Source of the DNA: Trichoderma breve
Lineage: Eukaryota; Ascomycota; Sordariomycetes; Hypocreales; Hypocreaceae
DNA length: 64,000 bases
Assembly (NCBI RefSeq): GCF_028502605.1
Contig: NW_026611593.1
Span: 434,001 to 498,000, forward strand
Reading direction: 5' to 3'
This document shows positions 50,875 through 63,473 of this stretch, piece by piece. The notes under the pieces were generated by a model, which was given only the letters and a program-made list of their open reading frames with translations, searched no databases and had not been told where the DNA came from. Each line of letters starts with the position of its first letter. Within the stretch, counting starts at the first letter, position 1. Position numbers and translations under genes: made by a program.

Positions 50875-53361
50875 CTATGCTGTATAAGCGGGCGGGTGCT
50901 CCATCCTCTCAAACTCCTGCATGGACATATCGTAACCCAAGTGCCTCTTCAGCAGCTCATGAGTCACAAACCTTTCTGGTGTATTCCCTTGCGCATCAAC
51001 AAAAGACACGTGTGGGTTGACTTCGCTTATTCTTTGCAACTCATTTGCATGCCTATGGTGGTGAGGGCAGCCGTCCACTCCGACCAAGAATATGGTGACG
51101 TGAACCCATGAGAGACCCAGCAAATCAAGTTCAAACTCGTCCATGTCTTGGGCCTCTCCATCTAGTAGCAAGAGGACTCTTAGAATGGGCGTCTCCGGGC
51201 CCGCTTGCCAGCCGTATACCGGGTGATAGGTCGCTGATGCTGAGTGTTTCTGAAAATGGAGCTCTTTGACCTTTTGCCACCCCGTCATGACGCGTGTGCC
51301 GCCTCCGAATCTGACTGTTCCCCAAACCTTTTCGAAATTTTGGTGGTTTAGGATGCCAATATATTCTGCATGGTTGGCAAATGTGGTTAGCTGGTAACCC
51401 TGAAAGTTGTGATCGTGGTTGGCAAGGGCGTCTGTGAATCGGCGGATGATGGCTTTGGCAGTATCTGAAACAGAATGAACATGGTTAGCAATTGCCAGCT
51501 TGCTGAACGAGATGGAAGACTTTACCTCTATTTTTGGGTTGAGTAGATCGAGTGTATCCAGTTATGAGGTACTCGTCGTATAGTGGCCGCATTGGCTCAA
51601 AGTCCATCGAGCCAGATACGTCTACCAATATCACGCTATCGTCTGACGCAGTCTCTGGAACATCATAGGGTCGAAATGGCGGAGGCATAACTTGTTTAGA
51701 ATACCCTTCAGAAGTGTGCTGTAGGTGGCAAGTGTCGTCTGCCGCATAATACGCTGGGGGTGGCTCTACGGCAGATGCCATCCTTCGTCGGGCCATGTCT
51801 AGTGCAGAGATCATGTCGGGCTTCAGCCTCTGTCCGGCCCCGGCTCTGTGATTCAATACCCAGTATAGTCTCTCTTCTGCTGTATCGTCGTAGCCCCTCC
51901 AGGCTGGTGTAATGCCTCTCCACCCTGCACTTGCGTCAACGGTGAACTTGAGTGGGTTGGATATCTGGTTCGCCCACGCCACAGGAATGGGCTCAAAGTA
52001 GCCTGCCTGTAGCATATGAAGATATTGAATGGGTTTGAATTGACGGATTTGGGCGATTGTATTAGCCATCCCAACGTTGTTTTGGTAGGTGGCCACGATC
52101 TGTCGCCACTCGGCGTCTGGCCATCTGCTACTTTCCTCCTGTATAATCTCGTCACGTAATTGTCTGCATTGACCCAGCGCCGCTTCTAGCTTAATGGCTG
52201 CTCTCTCTTCAGCAGACTTGATTGAAAAGGCCTTCTTTAGCGTTGAGAATCTTGATGATTTGCTAGATGAAGATGCTTCGCCGTTGCTATTGGCCGTTGC
52301 ACTCGCTGAGCTTTGTTCTCCCCTTTTCTCGGACTTGTCGTAGGCTAGTCCTTCATTCCCCTTTTTTGTTGATGTTGAAGAAGCTTCGCTGGCTAAAATT
52401 GACTGTGAAATATCAGGATTCTCAAGGTCCCAAATATTCATCCTTGGCTCCCTTGCATCGATGGCAGACTGGGCCTCCCCGTTGAGCTGTGCATTCAAGC
52501 TAATAGTCTGATGAACTGAAAGACTGTAATATCTGGCTATGGGACGCGCCATACCTATACCCATACCTATATAGCTCGAACTAAAGTTGCCATACGGCGA
52601 GGTGACGCGCATTTTATACGGATTCTTGGAATAGTAACCAAACGTTGTTTGGTAGCAGTCATGATATGACTTTTCACCTACAAATCTGTCAGTTGAGCCG
52701 ATGAGCAATCGAGGGGCCCCTGAGAGCATCTGGCGTCTTTTACCTGGGTACATGACGGCTTCTGACCACCTATTCTGCACGACAAGTCGTCGTACCTTTA
52801 GAGCCATGTATTGGTGAATGTCACACCCACAGAGGAAGCCGTCCACATCATGCTCTGGCTCGATGTCACTATTGAATATGCGGTGTGCTAGCTGCACCTT
52901 TTGAAGAGTATTTTGCATTTCTTGCTGTGACTCATGAGACTGGAGTTCAGCAAGTTAGGGGGGAGCACACGCAAACCTCATCTCTGGCACGTATCCTCGC
53001 TGCCTCAATCACTTTGTTCGTGTGTGGCCGTAGATATTGATGGACGGTGTGTCCTCCGCCGTTGTTGGATGAACTATGTGATGGCGCATGGTACGCCGGA
53101 GGCGCTTCATCGACTGAGCCAGGGACGACATTGGCTTGTTTGAGAGACTTGATTTCGGGTTGTGAATATTTTCCCGGGTTATCGAGGTATTCTTCCACCG
53201 CTTCATCTATGCTTGCCGCGCCCTTTGCCATAGAATTTAGCAGCTGTGATTGCTGACCTCGACATTTGAGCAATTACCTCTAAAAAGACCCACGCCTTGC
53301 CCTCGTCGGCATCTGGAACGCAGGAGATGAACTTGGCTATCGCGTCTTCGGAAGGCACCAT
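50875..53361 (-). CDS. von Willebrand factor A (vWA) domain protein with low-complexity linkers
   Basis: Four exons: 53278-53361, 52977-53222 (or 53243), 51526-52924 and 50875-51464; phases close, about 772 aa. The first intron has two possible acceptors (34 or 55 nt); the longer is preferred. The N-terminal region is helical. A large middle domain of unknown type follows (GFLCGCDIHQYMALKVRRL, KMRVTSPYGNF), then a Ser/Lys-rich linker. The vWA domain sits at the C-terminus (about residues 540-770). Its MIDAS metal-binding motifs are DVSGSM, the Thr in GGGTRVMTG and LLLDGEAQDMD. The protein lacks a signal peptide or membrane segment, so it is probably intracellular. vWA domains mediate metal-dependent protein binding; the partner is unknown. 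Confidence 0.82.
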
Positions 53362-53997
53362 GGTGTAACAAGGAGTAACTGTGGAATTTGGACCAGAAGC
53401 TCTAGCAAGATACTAAATTGAAAGACATTCAAGCAGTCTAAATATGCGCGACTTGGATTCAGTTGCGCAATCATTCAGTATCGTGGCTGGGCGGCTAAAT
53501 CGGCACACCACCAGCCACTTACGCGCGCATAACTTCCGGCTGTCGGAAGGATTTGGATTTATATCTGTACTAACGCGCTTAACGCAATCTTCTTTAGCTA
53601 TTTTTAGCTATATAAACTAAGTAAGTGTGATGAACCGGGTTTCTATAGTAATAATAGCTTATAGCTGAAGAATCAAGAGAATTATTAAAGAAACATCCAT
53701 AATTTCTCTTGAGCGTCTACCGATATGAACCATCACACAAAAGGCAGTGGGCGGAAAGCAAGTGTGAATAATTTTATTCATATAAGTCATCATCATCTTT
53801 CTAGGACTGTAGGGGGTAGAAGTTTGCGGAAATGGCCCCCATACAAATATTGGGGGGTTTCGATTCTTAGGTGGTTGTAGACTTTTGGCCATATAATATC
53901 GTATGCACAGCCGAGCCCTGACACTATTTCATCTTCATCAATGTATACGCCCATTCCTTCATGTCGTATTCGATGTTCGACGGTCAATGATTAATAC
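53362..53997. other. intergenic region
   Basis: 0.64 kb, AT-rich in the middle (53640-53700), lying between the 5' end of the vWA gene and the 3' end of the channel gene. Confidence 0.45.
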
Positions 53998-56226
53998 TCA
54001 GACACTGTTGTTATTGCCGGTTTCGATCTTGTCATTCACCATCTGGCTCTCCCTCATTGATACGACAATCGATGTCAGCTGGTCAATCTTCTGCTGCAGC
54101 TCCATAAGCTGAGCCTCAACTGGCGAGGGCGCATCAACATCGTCCTCTTCGCGATTCCGGCTAGACGGACGCAATTTCATCGCAGATCTAAGAGATGCAA
54201 TTGGGGGACGGCCGGCAGCAGATGAGGGTCGAGCGGCCTCCGACCTACGGCGTCTCCCCTTAGGCTCCTTTGGGCCCTTGAAGCCACGGAACTCGTCATC
54301 GTCATCGCCCTTGTACTTGAGATACTCGTAGAATTTGATGACGCCCACAATGGGCGCGTGGGTCACCTTGAGAAGCCAGATCCTACCTTGGCGGTATTTG
54401 TGGGACCTCGGGAAGATGTATCGCCATGGCCGGAACAAAACCAAGGAAACAAGGTTGAACGGGGGGTAAAAGTGTGTCAGGCGGTTGCTGGTTGAGGCCT
54501 CCAGTACGTACACGCTGTACACGTAGAGGTACTCCTCCTTGGCGTGGGTGATGACGCGAGAAAAGCTGTTGGAGAGCATACCGGTGAGCGAGCCCATGAG
54601 AAGGAACGACGACAAAGTGATGAAGATGATCATCAAGGGAGGTCCAAAGATGGGATCAATCTGGTCCATGATCTCGAATCCCACATAGCTCGAGCCATAA
54701 AATATCTTGGTCAAGATGCCCGTCATCTTACCAAAGCTAAAGATGTCTCTGCCCACGAGGGAGAAGGTAGTCAGGAAGCCAAGGTAAACAACAATGACAA
54801 GCACCATGAACTTGATAAAGTCCTTGCCCATCTCCTTGAGGCAGGGAATAAGCGTACCCCAGTAGGGGCTCAGACTTAGGATGGAGCAAATACGGGGGAT
54901 CATGAAGAGAGCCTCCAAGGCCAGCACATCAAATGCCAGGTCGTTTAGGCGCAAATCTTGACGCATGATACCAATAATTCCTTGGTCACGATTAGCGATT
55001 ACGGTTTCTTCTGTGAGCAAGAGAGACGACACTCACTTAATACAGCAAAGATGGTGCCAATGAGGATCATAATCATGTCAAACAAATTCCAGATGTCCGT
55101 TGCGTAAAAGATGGCTCCGGCATCAATCCATTCACTCAATTCATCGTAAAAGAAGGCAGCCAGCCAGAAGAACAAGGCGATTTCGGGGCCAGTCAGGCGG
55201 CTTTCGTCCCGCACAATGAGGACAGAGTAATACAAGCACATGAAGACGACAAAGAACAAGACTTCCCAGCATTTGAGATATTTGGGCACACGGAGTCGGG
55301 AATAGGGATCCGACGTGAATGGGTTATAGAAATGGGGGTGCTTGGTCGAATTGAGCGACATGGAATCCCAGAAAACAATGTCGCCATTCCATATGCCCAC
55401 GATGATCTTCTGCACGACGTGCTGGCTAAGAAATCTCTTGGCGTCGGCAATAGCAGCAATCTCAAGAGCATTTAGACCTTCAAACGCGGCCGTTGGGTCA
55501 TCATCATCATCACCTCCGTCATTCTCGTCATCCATGCTAAGATTAGTTAAGCGAGAAAGAGACGACAGAAGCTGTATCTTCTTGGACGAACTTCCCGCAG
55601 GGAGATGAGCATCTGAGCCGTCAAAAGAAGCCAGCACGCGAGGGATCAAGGGAGTGCCCTCGCCAGCTTCGGGATCCGATCCGATGAGGCGATCAGGCTC
55701 CTGCTGCTGTTGCAGTTGCTGTTGGGCCTTTACCTTCTTATGGTCAGGGATTTCGTAGAGGCAAAAGGTCACAGCCTCGCGCTCCGAGTGGTGGGTCAGG
55801 AATCTCCAGGCGACAATCTCGCAGGCATTAGAGCGAGCTTCGCCGACGCCCTGGTTATCACGATCCGAGGCATAGTGCCATTTGAGCGCTCTAGCAGTGG
55901 GTGATAAGTCAAGCAAACACAAGAGGGCCGGAATTGGGCGTCAAGAGAACCTACAAAAGAGCATTGACGATGGCCGGGTTGACGCAGGTATCGGCCAGAT
56001 GGTCAACCAAGAGGCGCAGCGAAGTGCCGGCTGACGTCGTGCGCAGCTGCTCAAAGCTGCTGGGCAGCTCGATGGCCTCGGTGATGTACTGGCCCAGCTT
56101 CTTGACGACGAGGCGGAATGAGTCGTCCGGGCCGATGTAAGGGGGCTCGATGTAATCAAAGCGGGCGGAGAAGGGACTGCCCTCGCGGACAGGCGGCGGT
56201 TTCTTGAGCTTGACGCGGATGGGCAT
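53998..56226 (-). CDS. yvc1: Yvc1/TRP-like vacuolar cation channel
   Basis: Three exons, 55955-56226, 55037-55890 and 53998-54980, with phases closing, give 702 aa. The second intron is 56 nt only if the acceptor at CCAAG is used; the nearer CACAG would leave a 26-nt intron, which is too short. The N-terminal cytosolic part includes LKWHYASDRDNQG. A region with QLQQQQ and an acidic run (DDENDGGDDDDD) precedes the membrane domain of about six segments (FFVVFMCLYYSVLIVRD, IALFFWLAAFFYDELSEW, WNLFDMIMILIGTIFAVL, FIKFMVLVIVVYLGFLTTF, MIIFITLSSFLLMGSL). This topology fits fungal TRP channels of the vacuolar membrane that release calcium. Polybasic stretches and a C-terminal coiled coil (ELQQKIDQLTSIVVSM) follow. 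Confidence 0.85.
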
Positions 56227-58318
56227 CTTTGCTGTGCTGGGCTGTACAGAGGCGAGTGGCAATCTCCGGAATCTCGCCAAAAAGAACAAAACAGGACAAA
56301 GAAGACGATGATGATGATGCCAAGAAAGGTGGTGAGAGCAGAGCGAGCCCCAAAACAAAGAAAAGAAGCTCGAGGGAGGGGAGCAAGAGCCAGACGAGGT
56401 CGAGACGTGATAATGGATGGAGCTGTGCAGATGGATGGGGAAGCTACAATCAATTGATCTTAGCGACGTCAATCTAGCGCGGCGTGGCCTGTGCGTGGCG
56501 CAGGTGACTGTCGATTGCAGGTGCATTGCGGTACGAGGAAAGTACTTGACTCCACGCGGTGCTGCTGGTCAACAAACAGAGCATCACTGCGCTATTTTGC
56601 TAACTGTATAACCTCAACTGTGCCTCCCCATCTGCGCTGGCTGAGGTAACTCTCAAGTACTCTCATGCAGCACCTGCTGCTAGAACCGCTATTACGGGTC
56701 GCTGGTCCCCTAAAACATGAGGTCAAGTGTCGCATCGCCCACTCGCACATGCCAATGAGGAGAGCTGCAGCCGCCATGCTACCGGACATCCATTGGTGCC
56801 GTTTCAGCCAGCAACCCCTGTAGCACCTTCTTTTTGATTTTATCGATTTTATCTTTCTTTTCTGGGAATTGATGGTGTTATGAATCGAAAAGCGAATCAA
56901 TTGATCGAATGGGGGTGATGCAGCAACTCCACCACTCTATAACTATACGTCATCTGGGAGGCTCACATCGATCTCACTACAGTGCATACAAGATGGGAAT
57001 CGTAATCGCCTTAGTCCGTAATAGTACCCAAGTTGCAGCAGGGAGGATAAAAAGCAGCCTTTGGACGTTGCTGGTGGATCAAAGCTGATTTTGTGGTCTC
57101 GGCTCGGAGAGGCAGTGTTCCAGACACTTGACAGCATCTCGAGATACGGCACCTCCAGATTACTCTGAGACCGGAGTCCGGGTACCGGAGACATTACAAA
57201 AACCTCAATTGCCTTGCTTCTGTCTGGTCGCCACCACGTTTTGCTTCTCCCAGCGCCTTTGCACCTGTTTCACGCTCATGGTTGCCACGACGCAGTGTTT
57301 TGTTTTGGCGTCGACTCTTTATCGTTTCATGCTATAATAAACCTCCAGCGAGGTTCACAGCGCTCCTCTCTTAGCATCAGTACAGTATACGCGTAATTGC
57401 ACATCGGGCGGTGCCATGATTCAACGCCCGCTCAACTTTGTAATAAATACCCGCGCTACCCAGCGTGTAATATCGCAAACGCCCAAAAATCAATGCATCC
57501 ATTGATCTCTCTTAATTGAGCGTTGCCCCCAGCTACTGAGCTTGGCCTAGCTAGTCCGGGCCGTTGCTACATGTAATTAGGGCCACCAATCGGTAGCCGC
57601 GAATTCAGGGGGCTTGACTCAGGGCGAACAAACAAAAAAAAACACCACGGGTTCATGTGTCGTTGAGCGTATGATAGCGCATGGGCCTTGAGAGTCTGTG
57701 TCACTTTTATTCCGACAATTCAAATTTGACGCTCTCTAGACGTCCAGTAGCGATGCAAGGGGACGGACCTGAAGCAAGTTGCCGCTGAAACATGCAATGC
57801 AGCCGCCTCAAGAGTGAGAAGCTCCCATAGTAGACAATGTAATTCGCAGTGTATTCATACAGCACTATTTTATTCACAGCTCCCTCACCTCACCTCACTT
57901 CACTTCACCTCATCTCACCCATCTCACATGCCCGCCCTACGGCCACAGCCCTCTGTTTGTTTACCGTAAATAATAAGCTCCCAATGCCTATTTATACCAT
58001 CAACCCACCCTCCACGCAAGATTCAATCGTCCCGCTGCACCCTCCATTGGCCGCATTGCTCGACTAATGTATGCCAGTTGGGCCTTGCAGGGGTCAATAC
58101 GAACAAGGCACACTACCCGAGCAAAAAAGCACGAGTAGCGCCAGTGCGACCTTGACTTCCATGTTCACAAATCTGCAATCTGCCAAACACACTTCATCTG
58201 CAGCTTCTCTTCCCTCTTGCACGTCATTTTCCCACTGGTTTGGCTTTGTTTCCTTTGTCCGTCAAACTCTCTCCTATTTTTGCGCCTAGAGTTGTTATAG
58301 ACACAAACCACCAACAAG
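56227..58318. other. intergenic region between channel and Mid2/WSC-like gene
   Basis: 2.1 kb, GC-richer, no gene recognised. A pyrimidine-rich promoter tract (CACCT/CACTT units) lies at 57888-57930, and the 5' flank of the WSC-like gene probably starts near it. Confidence 0.45.
57888..57930 (+). repeat. (CACCT)n-like pyrimidine tract
   Basis: About nine imperfect 5-bp units (CTCACCTCACCTCACTTCAC and so on), about 390 nt upstream of the ATG at 58319; typical of fungal promoter CT-tracts. Confidence 0.5.
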
Positions 58319-59664
58319 ATGATCGTGGCCCCTCCGCCGCGATCCTCCACTCTCACAGCCCTCGCCGTGTCTTCGACCCTCCTCCAGATCGCATCGAGCC
58401 ATGCGCTGCCCCGAGAAACAAAAACAGTCGCCATGCGCGAGCTCAACGTGGCGCCGTGGCCCATCGCCCCCACGCCAGCGCCTTTTCTCAGATCAATGCC
58501 GGAGCGTCATCTGCTGCAGCAACGGGACTTCAACACCGTCTGTGGCTTTATAGGGGGCGATCCCAACTTCCCAGCCACGTGCCTCGCCGGATCGCACTGC
58601 GCCGTCGACGTCGAGAACAAGGCCATCGGATGCTGCCCGGACGGCGCGCCTTGCACTGAGGGAATCTTCACCGGCTGCGTCGACGTCAACAGCCCGCCGC
58701 AGACGGAGCTCAACCCCTACGTCTTCACCTGCACCGGCGCCGACGTGTGTTACCAGAACCACTTCGACGGGGGCTTCTTCCAGTTCGGCTGCGGCGCCTT
58801 TTCGCATCTGGCGACGACGGTGGCCACCACGGCGGTTAGTCGCTCGCCGCTGGACTTTAGCCACGTCTCTTTCCAGCTGACGGCGACGCCCACGCTTCTG
58901 TCCGAGCCAACGACGATTGGGTCGCGGACTGGAACCGAGTCTACTTCCAAGACTTCCAGTCGCGCGACCAAGACGAAGAGCACATCCGATACCTCGGAGA
59001 CGGACACGGCCACCTCAAGCGACTCAGCCTCAACCGGAACCTCGACGTCCACCTCCACCTCAACCCCTGATCCCGCTGCGCCGACTTCCAGCGGCAGCTC
59101 AAAGGCCGGACCCATTGCCGGAGGCGTGGTCGGTGGTCTCGCCGGCCTTGCTCTCCTTGCCGGCCTTATCTTCTACTTCCTCCGCAAAAGGAGAACAGCC
59201 ACGCCATCCCAGTACATCACGTAAGGAATAACATGCGCCATTGCTTTTTCACAAAGATGCTCAGAAACTAACCATGACAAAAACAACACAGGCCATCCAC
59301 TGAGAAATACGACAACTTTGACCCCCGTACATACCCTCCCAACACCGCTCTCCTGACGGAAGAAAGGGGCATTCACGGCGACGAAGCTGAAATGACCCCG
59401 ATTACCCCAAGACCCAGCCAACCCGCCCCGCAGCTCGGCGAGCTCGGTCTGGCCGTGCCTCTCGATCCTGGATACGGCAGGCCATCGGACGAGATTCCTC
59501 TGACGGAGCCTGCTCCAAAGCCAAGCTTCGTTCCGCCGCCGCTGGATCCCGAACCCGAAGATGACAGGCCGTACAACCCACGGAGAAGAGGCGATGGCGA
59601 CGGCGCCTCTTTCTGGTCCCAGACAAGATCCGAGTCTCGGTCTCGAGGCCGGCCGTGGGTTTGA
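58319..59664 (+). CDS. Mid2/WSC-style single-pass surface protein
   Basis: Two exons, 58319-59220 and 59292-59664, joined in phase 2, give 424 aa. A leader of about 35 residues (PPPRSSTLTALAVSSTLLQI) is followed by a Cys-rich extracellular domain (about residues 70-165) with 10 Cys, for example CGFIGGDPNFPATCLAGSHC and CCPDGAPC. A long Ser/Thr region (about 200-255) probably carries O-mannose. A single membrane segment with small-residue pattern (AGGVVGGLAGLALLAGLIFYFL) and a basic stop (RKRR) follow. A Pro-rich cytosolic tail of about 125 residues ends the protein. This matches fungal cell-wall sensor or fungal-specific membrane proteins, but I cannot name the subfamily. Confidence 0.8.
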
Positions 59665-60209
59665 GAAATTCGGCTCTGATATGATACCCCCTAAAAAGAG
59701 AAAATGAAAAATCCGTTTGTATATGCTGAGTCATAGCGGCTGCCACCTTTGTTATACCGTTTTTGTAATGTTTGAATCCGAAAACCGCCCTCGAAATACC
59801 TTTTAGAAATACCTCTCTACACACAATGACATTCCCTTTCCTCTAAGGGAATGATACTCCTAAACCTCCACATATCATACTCATACTTCATCTCTGCTTG
59901 TCTTTCGCAAATTAATCACGTTTGGCTTGGAAAACTGCTGGCTTTGGCATGTTCTCTTTTTTTGATCCCTTGTTTGCGCGTACGTACATTGTGGTCGATT
60001 AGATACGGCTGGGGGAAGGGGATTACGACGTTGACCGGCAGATGGGGCGTTGGAATACTGCTTGTTTCGAATCCATGAAGGTTAGCATAATATATTATGG
60101 ACATACTGCCAACATCAAATGCCTTTTTTTCCATCAACAGAGTAAGAGGGTTTGAGAAAAGAAGTGAAACAGCATATATATTACAAGATGTTTACCTGTT
60201 CGATGCATG
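59665..60209. other. convergent 3' intergenic region
   Basis: 0.55 kb between the 3' ends of the surface protein and the WD40 gene; no feature recognised. Confidence 0.4.
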
Positions 60210-61727
60210 TCACGCGGTGACACTTTGCCCACCAACGGACCAGATCCTTATTGACGATTCATCAAAGATTCTGGTATGATGATTGTATCCGTCAAGAGTA
60301 GGATCAGCTCCCGCAGAGGCAGTATCCAAGTCTTGTTCTCGCGGATACCCCCAGCCCCCCGAGCATGTTGCCGCAACAGAGCCGCTAGAGTGTACAATCG
60401 TGCTTCCTATAGGGGACTCATGAGCTTTCCACGTCCAGCTGGGATCAATGGCATCGTTCTGCATGCCAACTCCCTCCCATACCGCCACCGTACCATGCTG
60501 GGTGCCGGCCCAGACCTCAAAGCCGGTTTCTGCAGGAAAGACGTCAAAGTGCAGCCGCTGCTGCGTGGTCGACCTGCGTCCCTTGAGCACGGCCAACAGC
60601 TGCCCGGTTCCCCGGATATCGTACACCAGCAGCCCGTCAGCCTGACGCTCGTTGACGACAAGGTACCGCCCGCAGGGGCTCCACGCCGTCTGCACGACGC
60701 CCTGGCCTCCCAGGCTGATACGAAACGCCTTCTGGTCGGCATCCGCGATCGACCAGTTCGCAACAACTCTATCAGAACGGTGGAGATCGTACGTCCCCAT
60801 CCAGCGGGTCCAGGTGCCGGCCGCAAGGATGGATCCGTGGCCATTGGCGTCTGCAGGAGGCGATGACGCCAAGGCGGCCACGGTGCCTTTCATGCCGACG
60901 CCGCTACCCTTGGCGATGTGGCGCCGGGATGGAATCGTGGGAACGGTGACCGTTGGGCCATCCGAGCAGTGGCCAGACACGTCAAAGAGATCGATGCGGT
61001 TCGCTGAGCCGCAGACGAAGTGAGTGCCAGGGTACTCCCAGAGCAGAGACGCAGGGGTGATGTACTGCTCGGACTCGTGCCGGATAAGCTTATAGGTGTA
61101 GAGGGGGGTTCGGCTGGCGACAGCAGCAGCAGCAGCAGCACCCGTCTTCGTATCCTCTGGCTGAGGAAAGGCGTGGTAGAGATGGAGGGGATGATCTCGA
61201 CAGCCAACCAGAAACATTTGCGAGGCCGGATTGGCCAGGGAGAAGTAGGGCGCGGCGGCGAGGGTTTGGGTGGGCTCTGGGAGCTTGATGCTGGCCTGGC
61301 AGCCCAATTTGCGCGCTTCTCCTGCAGGCTGCAGGAGGTCTGCAGGAAGGACAAATGATGAGACGGTCTGGTCGGATGATAGGGCGAGAATGACGGTGCC
61401 GTCGGCTGTCCATTGCGCAGACGAGTAGAAGCGTCGGTTCAGCGTATCGAGACCGGCATCAGGACCCTTTCTGCTGTTCTCGCTGTCCTTACGGTTTCCG
61501 TCTCCCTCGCCAGGTAAAGTCCTCTCGTCCAATTCCGGCTTGCTCACGGCGAGACGCTCAGCAAGCAGGCGAATGGCGGGCGCCTCTTGTTGCCCGCCAT
61601 GAGCGAGAGGCGGTGCTTCAGGTTGGTCTTGGGCTTGGGCCTGGTCCATGGTATTAGCATTGGCATTGGCACTGGCACTGGCACTGGCATTGCTGCCCCG
61701 GTAGACAAGGCTCGAGCCGGTCCACAT
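60210..61727 (-). CDS. WD40-repeat protein of the WRAP53/TCAB1-Swt21 type
   Basis: Single exon, 505 aa. Low-complexity Ala/Asn/Ser residues (positions 12-26, encoded by hexanucleotide repeats) precede a seven-bladed propeller. Blade features include YSSAQWTADGTVILALSSD, EQYITPASLLWEYPGTHFVC, NRIDLFDVSG, GTVAALASS, WSPCGRYLVVNER, LLVYDIRGTGQLL, LKGRRSTTQQRLHFDVF and GTVAVWEG. The VYDIRGTG..GR..TxQRxxFDV signature is that of WRAP53/TCAB1, the Cajal-body telomerase RNA-binding protein, and of yeast Swt21 (spliceosome-linked). A nuclear RNP role is inferred. The second ATG, 25 codons in, could be the real start. Confidence 0.8.
   Translation of the reverse strand: MWTGSSLVYRGSNASASASANANANTMDQAQAQDQPEAPPLAHGGQQEAPAIRLLAERLAVSKPELDERTLPGEGDGNRKDSENSRKGPDAGLDTLNRRFYSSAQWTADGTVILALSSDQTVSSFVLPADLLQPAGEARKLGCQASIKLPEPTQTLAAAPYFSLANPASQMFLVGCRDHPLHLYHAFPQPEDTKTGAAAAAAVASRTPLYTYKLIRHESEQYITPASLLWEYPGTHFVCGSANRIDLFDVSGHCSDGPTVTVPTIPSRRHIAKGSGVGMKGTVAALASSPPADANGHGSILAAGTWTRWMGTYDLHRSDRVVANWSIADADQKAFRISLGGQGVVQTAWSPCGRYLVVNERQADGLLVYDIRGTGQLLAVLKGRRSTTQQRLHFDVFPAETGFEVWAGTQHGTVAVWEGVGMQNDAIDPSWTWKAHESPIGSTIVHSSGSVAATCSGGWGYPREQDLDTASAGADPTLDGYNHHTRIFDESSIRIWSVGGQSVTA
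61648..61686 (-). repeat. hexanucleotide (GGCATT/GGCACT) repeat in coding sequence
   Basis: About six to seven GGCAYT units on the plus strand, encoding (Ala-Asn)n and (Ala-Ser)n at the N-terminus of the WD40 protein; variable length is likely between strains. Confidence 0.7.
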
Positions 61728-63473
61728 TCACCGCTGCATGATCGATGGGCTCCGTGCTAGAAGATGGTGGCGATGAGTGTCCAATCCAATCAGCCGGATT
61801 GCGCCGTAATCAGTGAGTTGTTCAGGTTTGACGACTTGAGGTGCTGAAAATGCAAGGGAGGGAAAAGGATGGGCGGACGCTAAAGGCGGAAGCCCTGAAA
61901 AATCAAGGTTACTAAGGTACCTAGCGCGTACTCTGTACTTGGACGCGTGCCTTAGTACCAACCTGAAGGTGCCTTGGGAAGATCTAAATGGGCTGCCCTA
62001 CCCGACCGGACGACGTCATTCCAGCATCTTGAGGGTCCTGGGTCGAGTACGGAGTACGGAGTACATACAAGGCAGTACTTTGCGATTGATGCCTCCAAGA
62101 GGTTATAGATGCTGACAGCCCTGACAAGGATTGACCTCAATATTGGATCTTATGTACTATTGACCCTATGTACGTATGTAACAAAAGGTCTGGAGCTCAT
62201 CACTCGCACTGAATTGGGATTTCCATGACAATTATTAACATTCAATGGAACATTCAAACCTTCTCCTTAGTGCAAAGTGGTGGTGTTAGCCCCCTGTGGC
62301 CCTCGATACGGGGTACATTAGCTTCTCGGGGCTTTCAGAGGCAGCAGCTGCTCCAAGCACCAACATGTAGGGTGACACTGCAGCCGTGATGGGATCAGGT
62401 GGCTGAACTGCTTGATCCGTGCCGATTAATTAGCTGCCTGCGAGCACTGGACCTCGAATACTGTAGATTTGGTGAGATCCCCTTCAAGTTCCGACTGCGG
62501 GCTCTGTCTGCACAAGACTCCCAGTGTGTGGTCTAATCCCAATCCCTCCTTATGAGAATAAGATCAAATCCCTCCCGTAACCGCAACGCCGCCCGCACGC
62601 ATTGACTCATTCTGTCCATGTCAGTCATAATCATTGCTGAGTTCCCCCCTTACATGTATCGTGTACCTGGTGGTGCTCCCTACGAGTACCAAGCCAAGAC
62701 CTGGGCTGCCCGTATTCTCTCCCCACCCCCCAGAAATGGATAGCAGGCACCGAATGATTTCCCCGACCAGCCCAAAGTTTCCTAGCACTTGGGGCTGCTG
62801 CTAAAGGGATTGAAGCGCTGAGTGTGGGCGGATGAGCTCTCCGTACCCCGTACTCGCTAGCAGGTACAGGTACTGCGGCGCTAGCCCTCAGCAGCACCCA
62901 TTAGCCCGTTAGCGGTAACCGTTAGCAGTACTGGGTACCTCTTCGGGGGCACATGGACCGCTAGCAGCACAAGCACAAGCACAAGCACAAGCTCACCATC
63001 TCCCATCCGGCCGGTGACATTGAACCTAATCCCATCCATCCATCCCATCCACTCGCCTTACCTTGGACCTTTTCGCTGCCTTGTCTCACTTCTGCCACGC
63101 TCACTTTGCCCTGACCTGACCCTGAGAAGCTCCCAGCGAAATCGTGACCCCCGGCTGCCAGCTTCAATCAATATCAATCAACCGCCTCCCGCCCTTCTCT
63201 CGCCCGACCATGAATCCCGCATAGCCCGCCTTGCAGCTATTCTCCTCGCCCCTCGCGGCTTCAGCCCGACCAAAGCACCAGCCAACAAAGAAATCCGACA
63301 TCGCAGCAGCATCAAGTCTCGCCTCGTCTCTCCCTTAGCAAATCGTTTCTACCTGTCCCAACTGAACGCGACTCCACAAAGACCAGCCGTTGACCCCATC
63401 GACCAACTCCCTCTACGACCGAGTCATCGCCTCTTCGATCTCCATCTCCATCTCCATCTCGACTCCTCCATCG
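61728..63473. other. intergenic region with short repeats
   Basis: 1.7 kb. It contains TACTCCGTA/ACGGAGTAC boxes (for example 62048-62062), a (CAAGCA)4 run at 62966-62992 and GTTAGCGGTAACCGTTAGC text near 62908-62926. No gene seen. Confidence 0.5.
62966..62992 (+). repeat. (CAAGCA)n microsatellite
   Basis: About four and a half tandem copies of a 6-bp CAAGCA unit. Confidence 0.8.

Noticed and set aside
55011..55036. 26-nt intron in the channel gene
   Set aside because: Too short for fungal splicing; the 56-nt choice ending at 54981 keeps the frame and includes a GCTAATC branch site.
55941..56453. Two long minus-strand frames of 170 and 191 codons overlapping the channel start
   Set aside because: The 191-codon frame is the channel's first exon with upstream extension; the other is a shifted-frame shadow.
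58750..59115. Minus-strand Val/Glu-rich frame of 121 codons
   Set aside because: Mirror image of the Ser/Thr-rich region of the surface protein; composition artefact.
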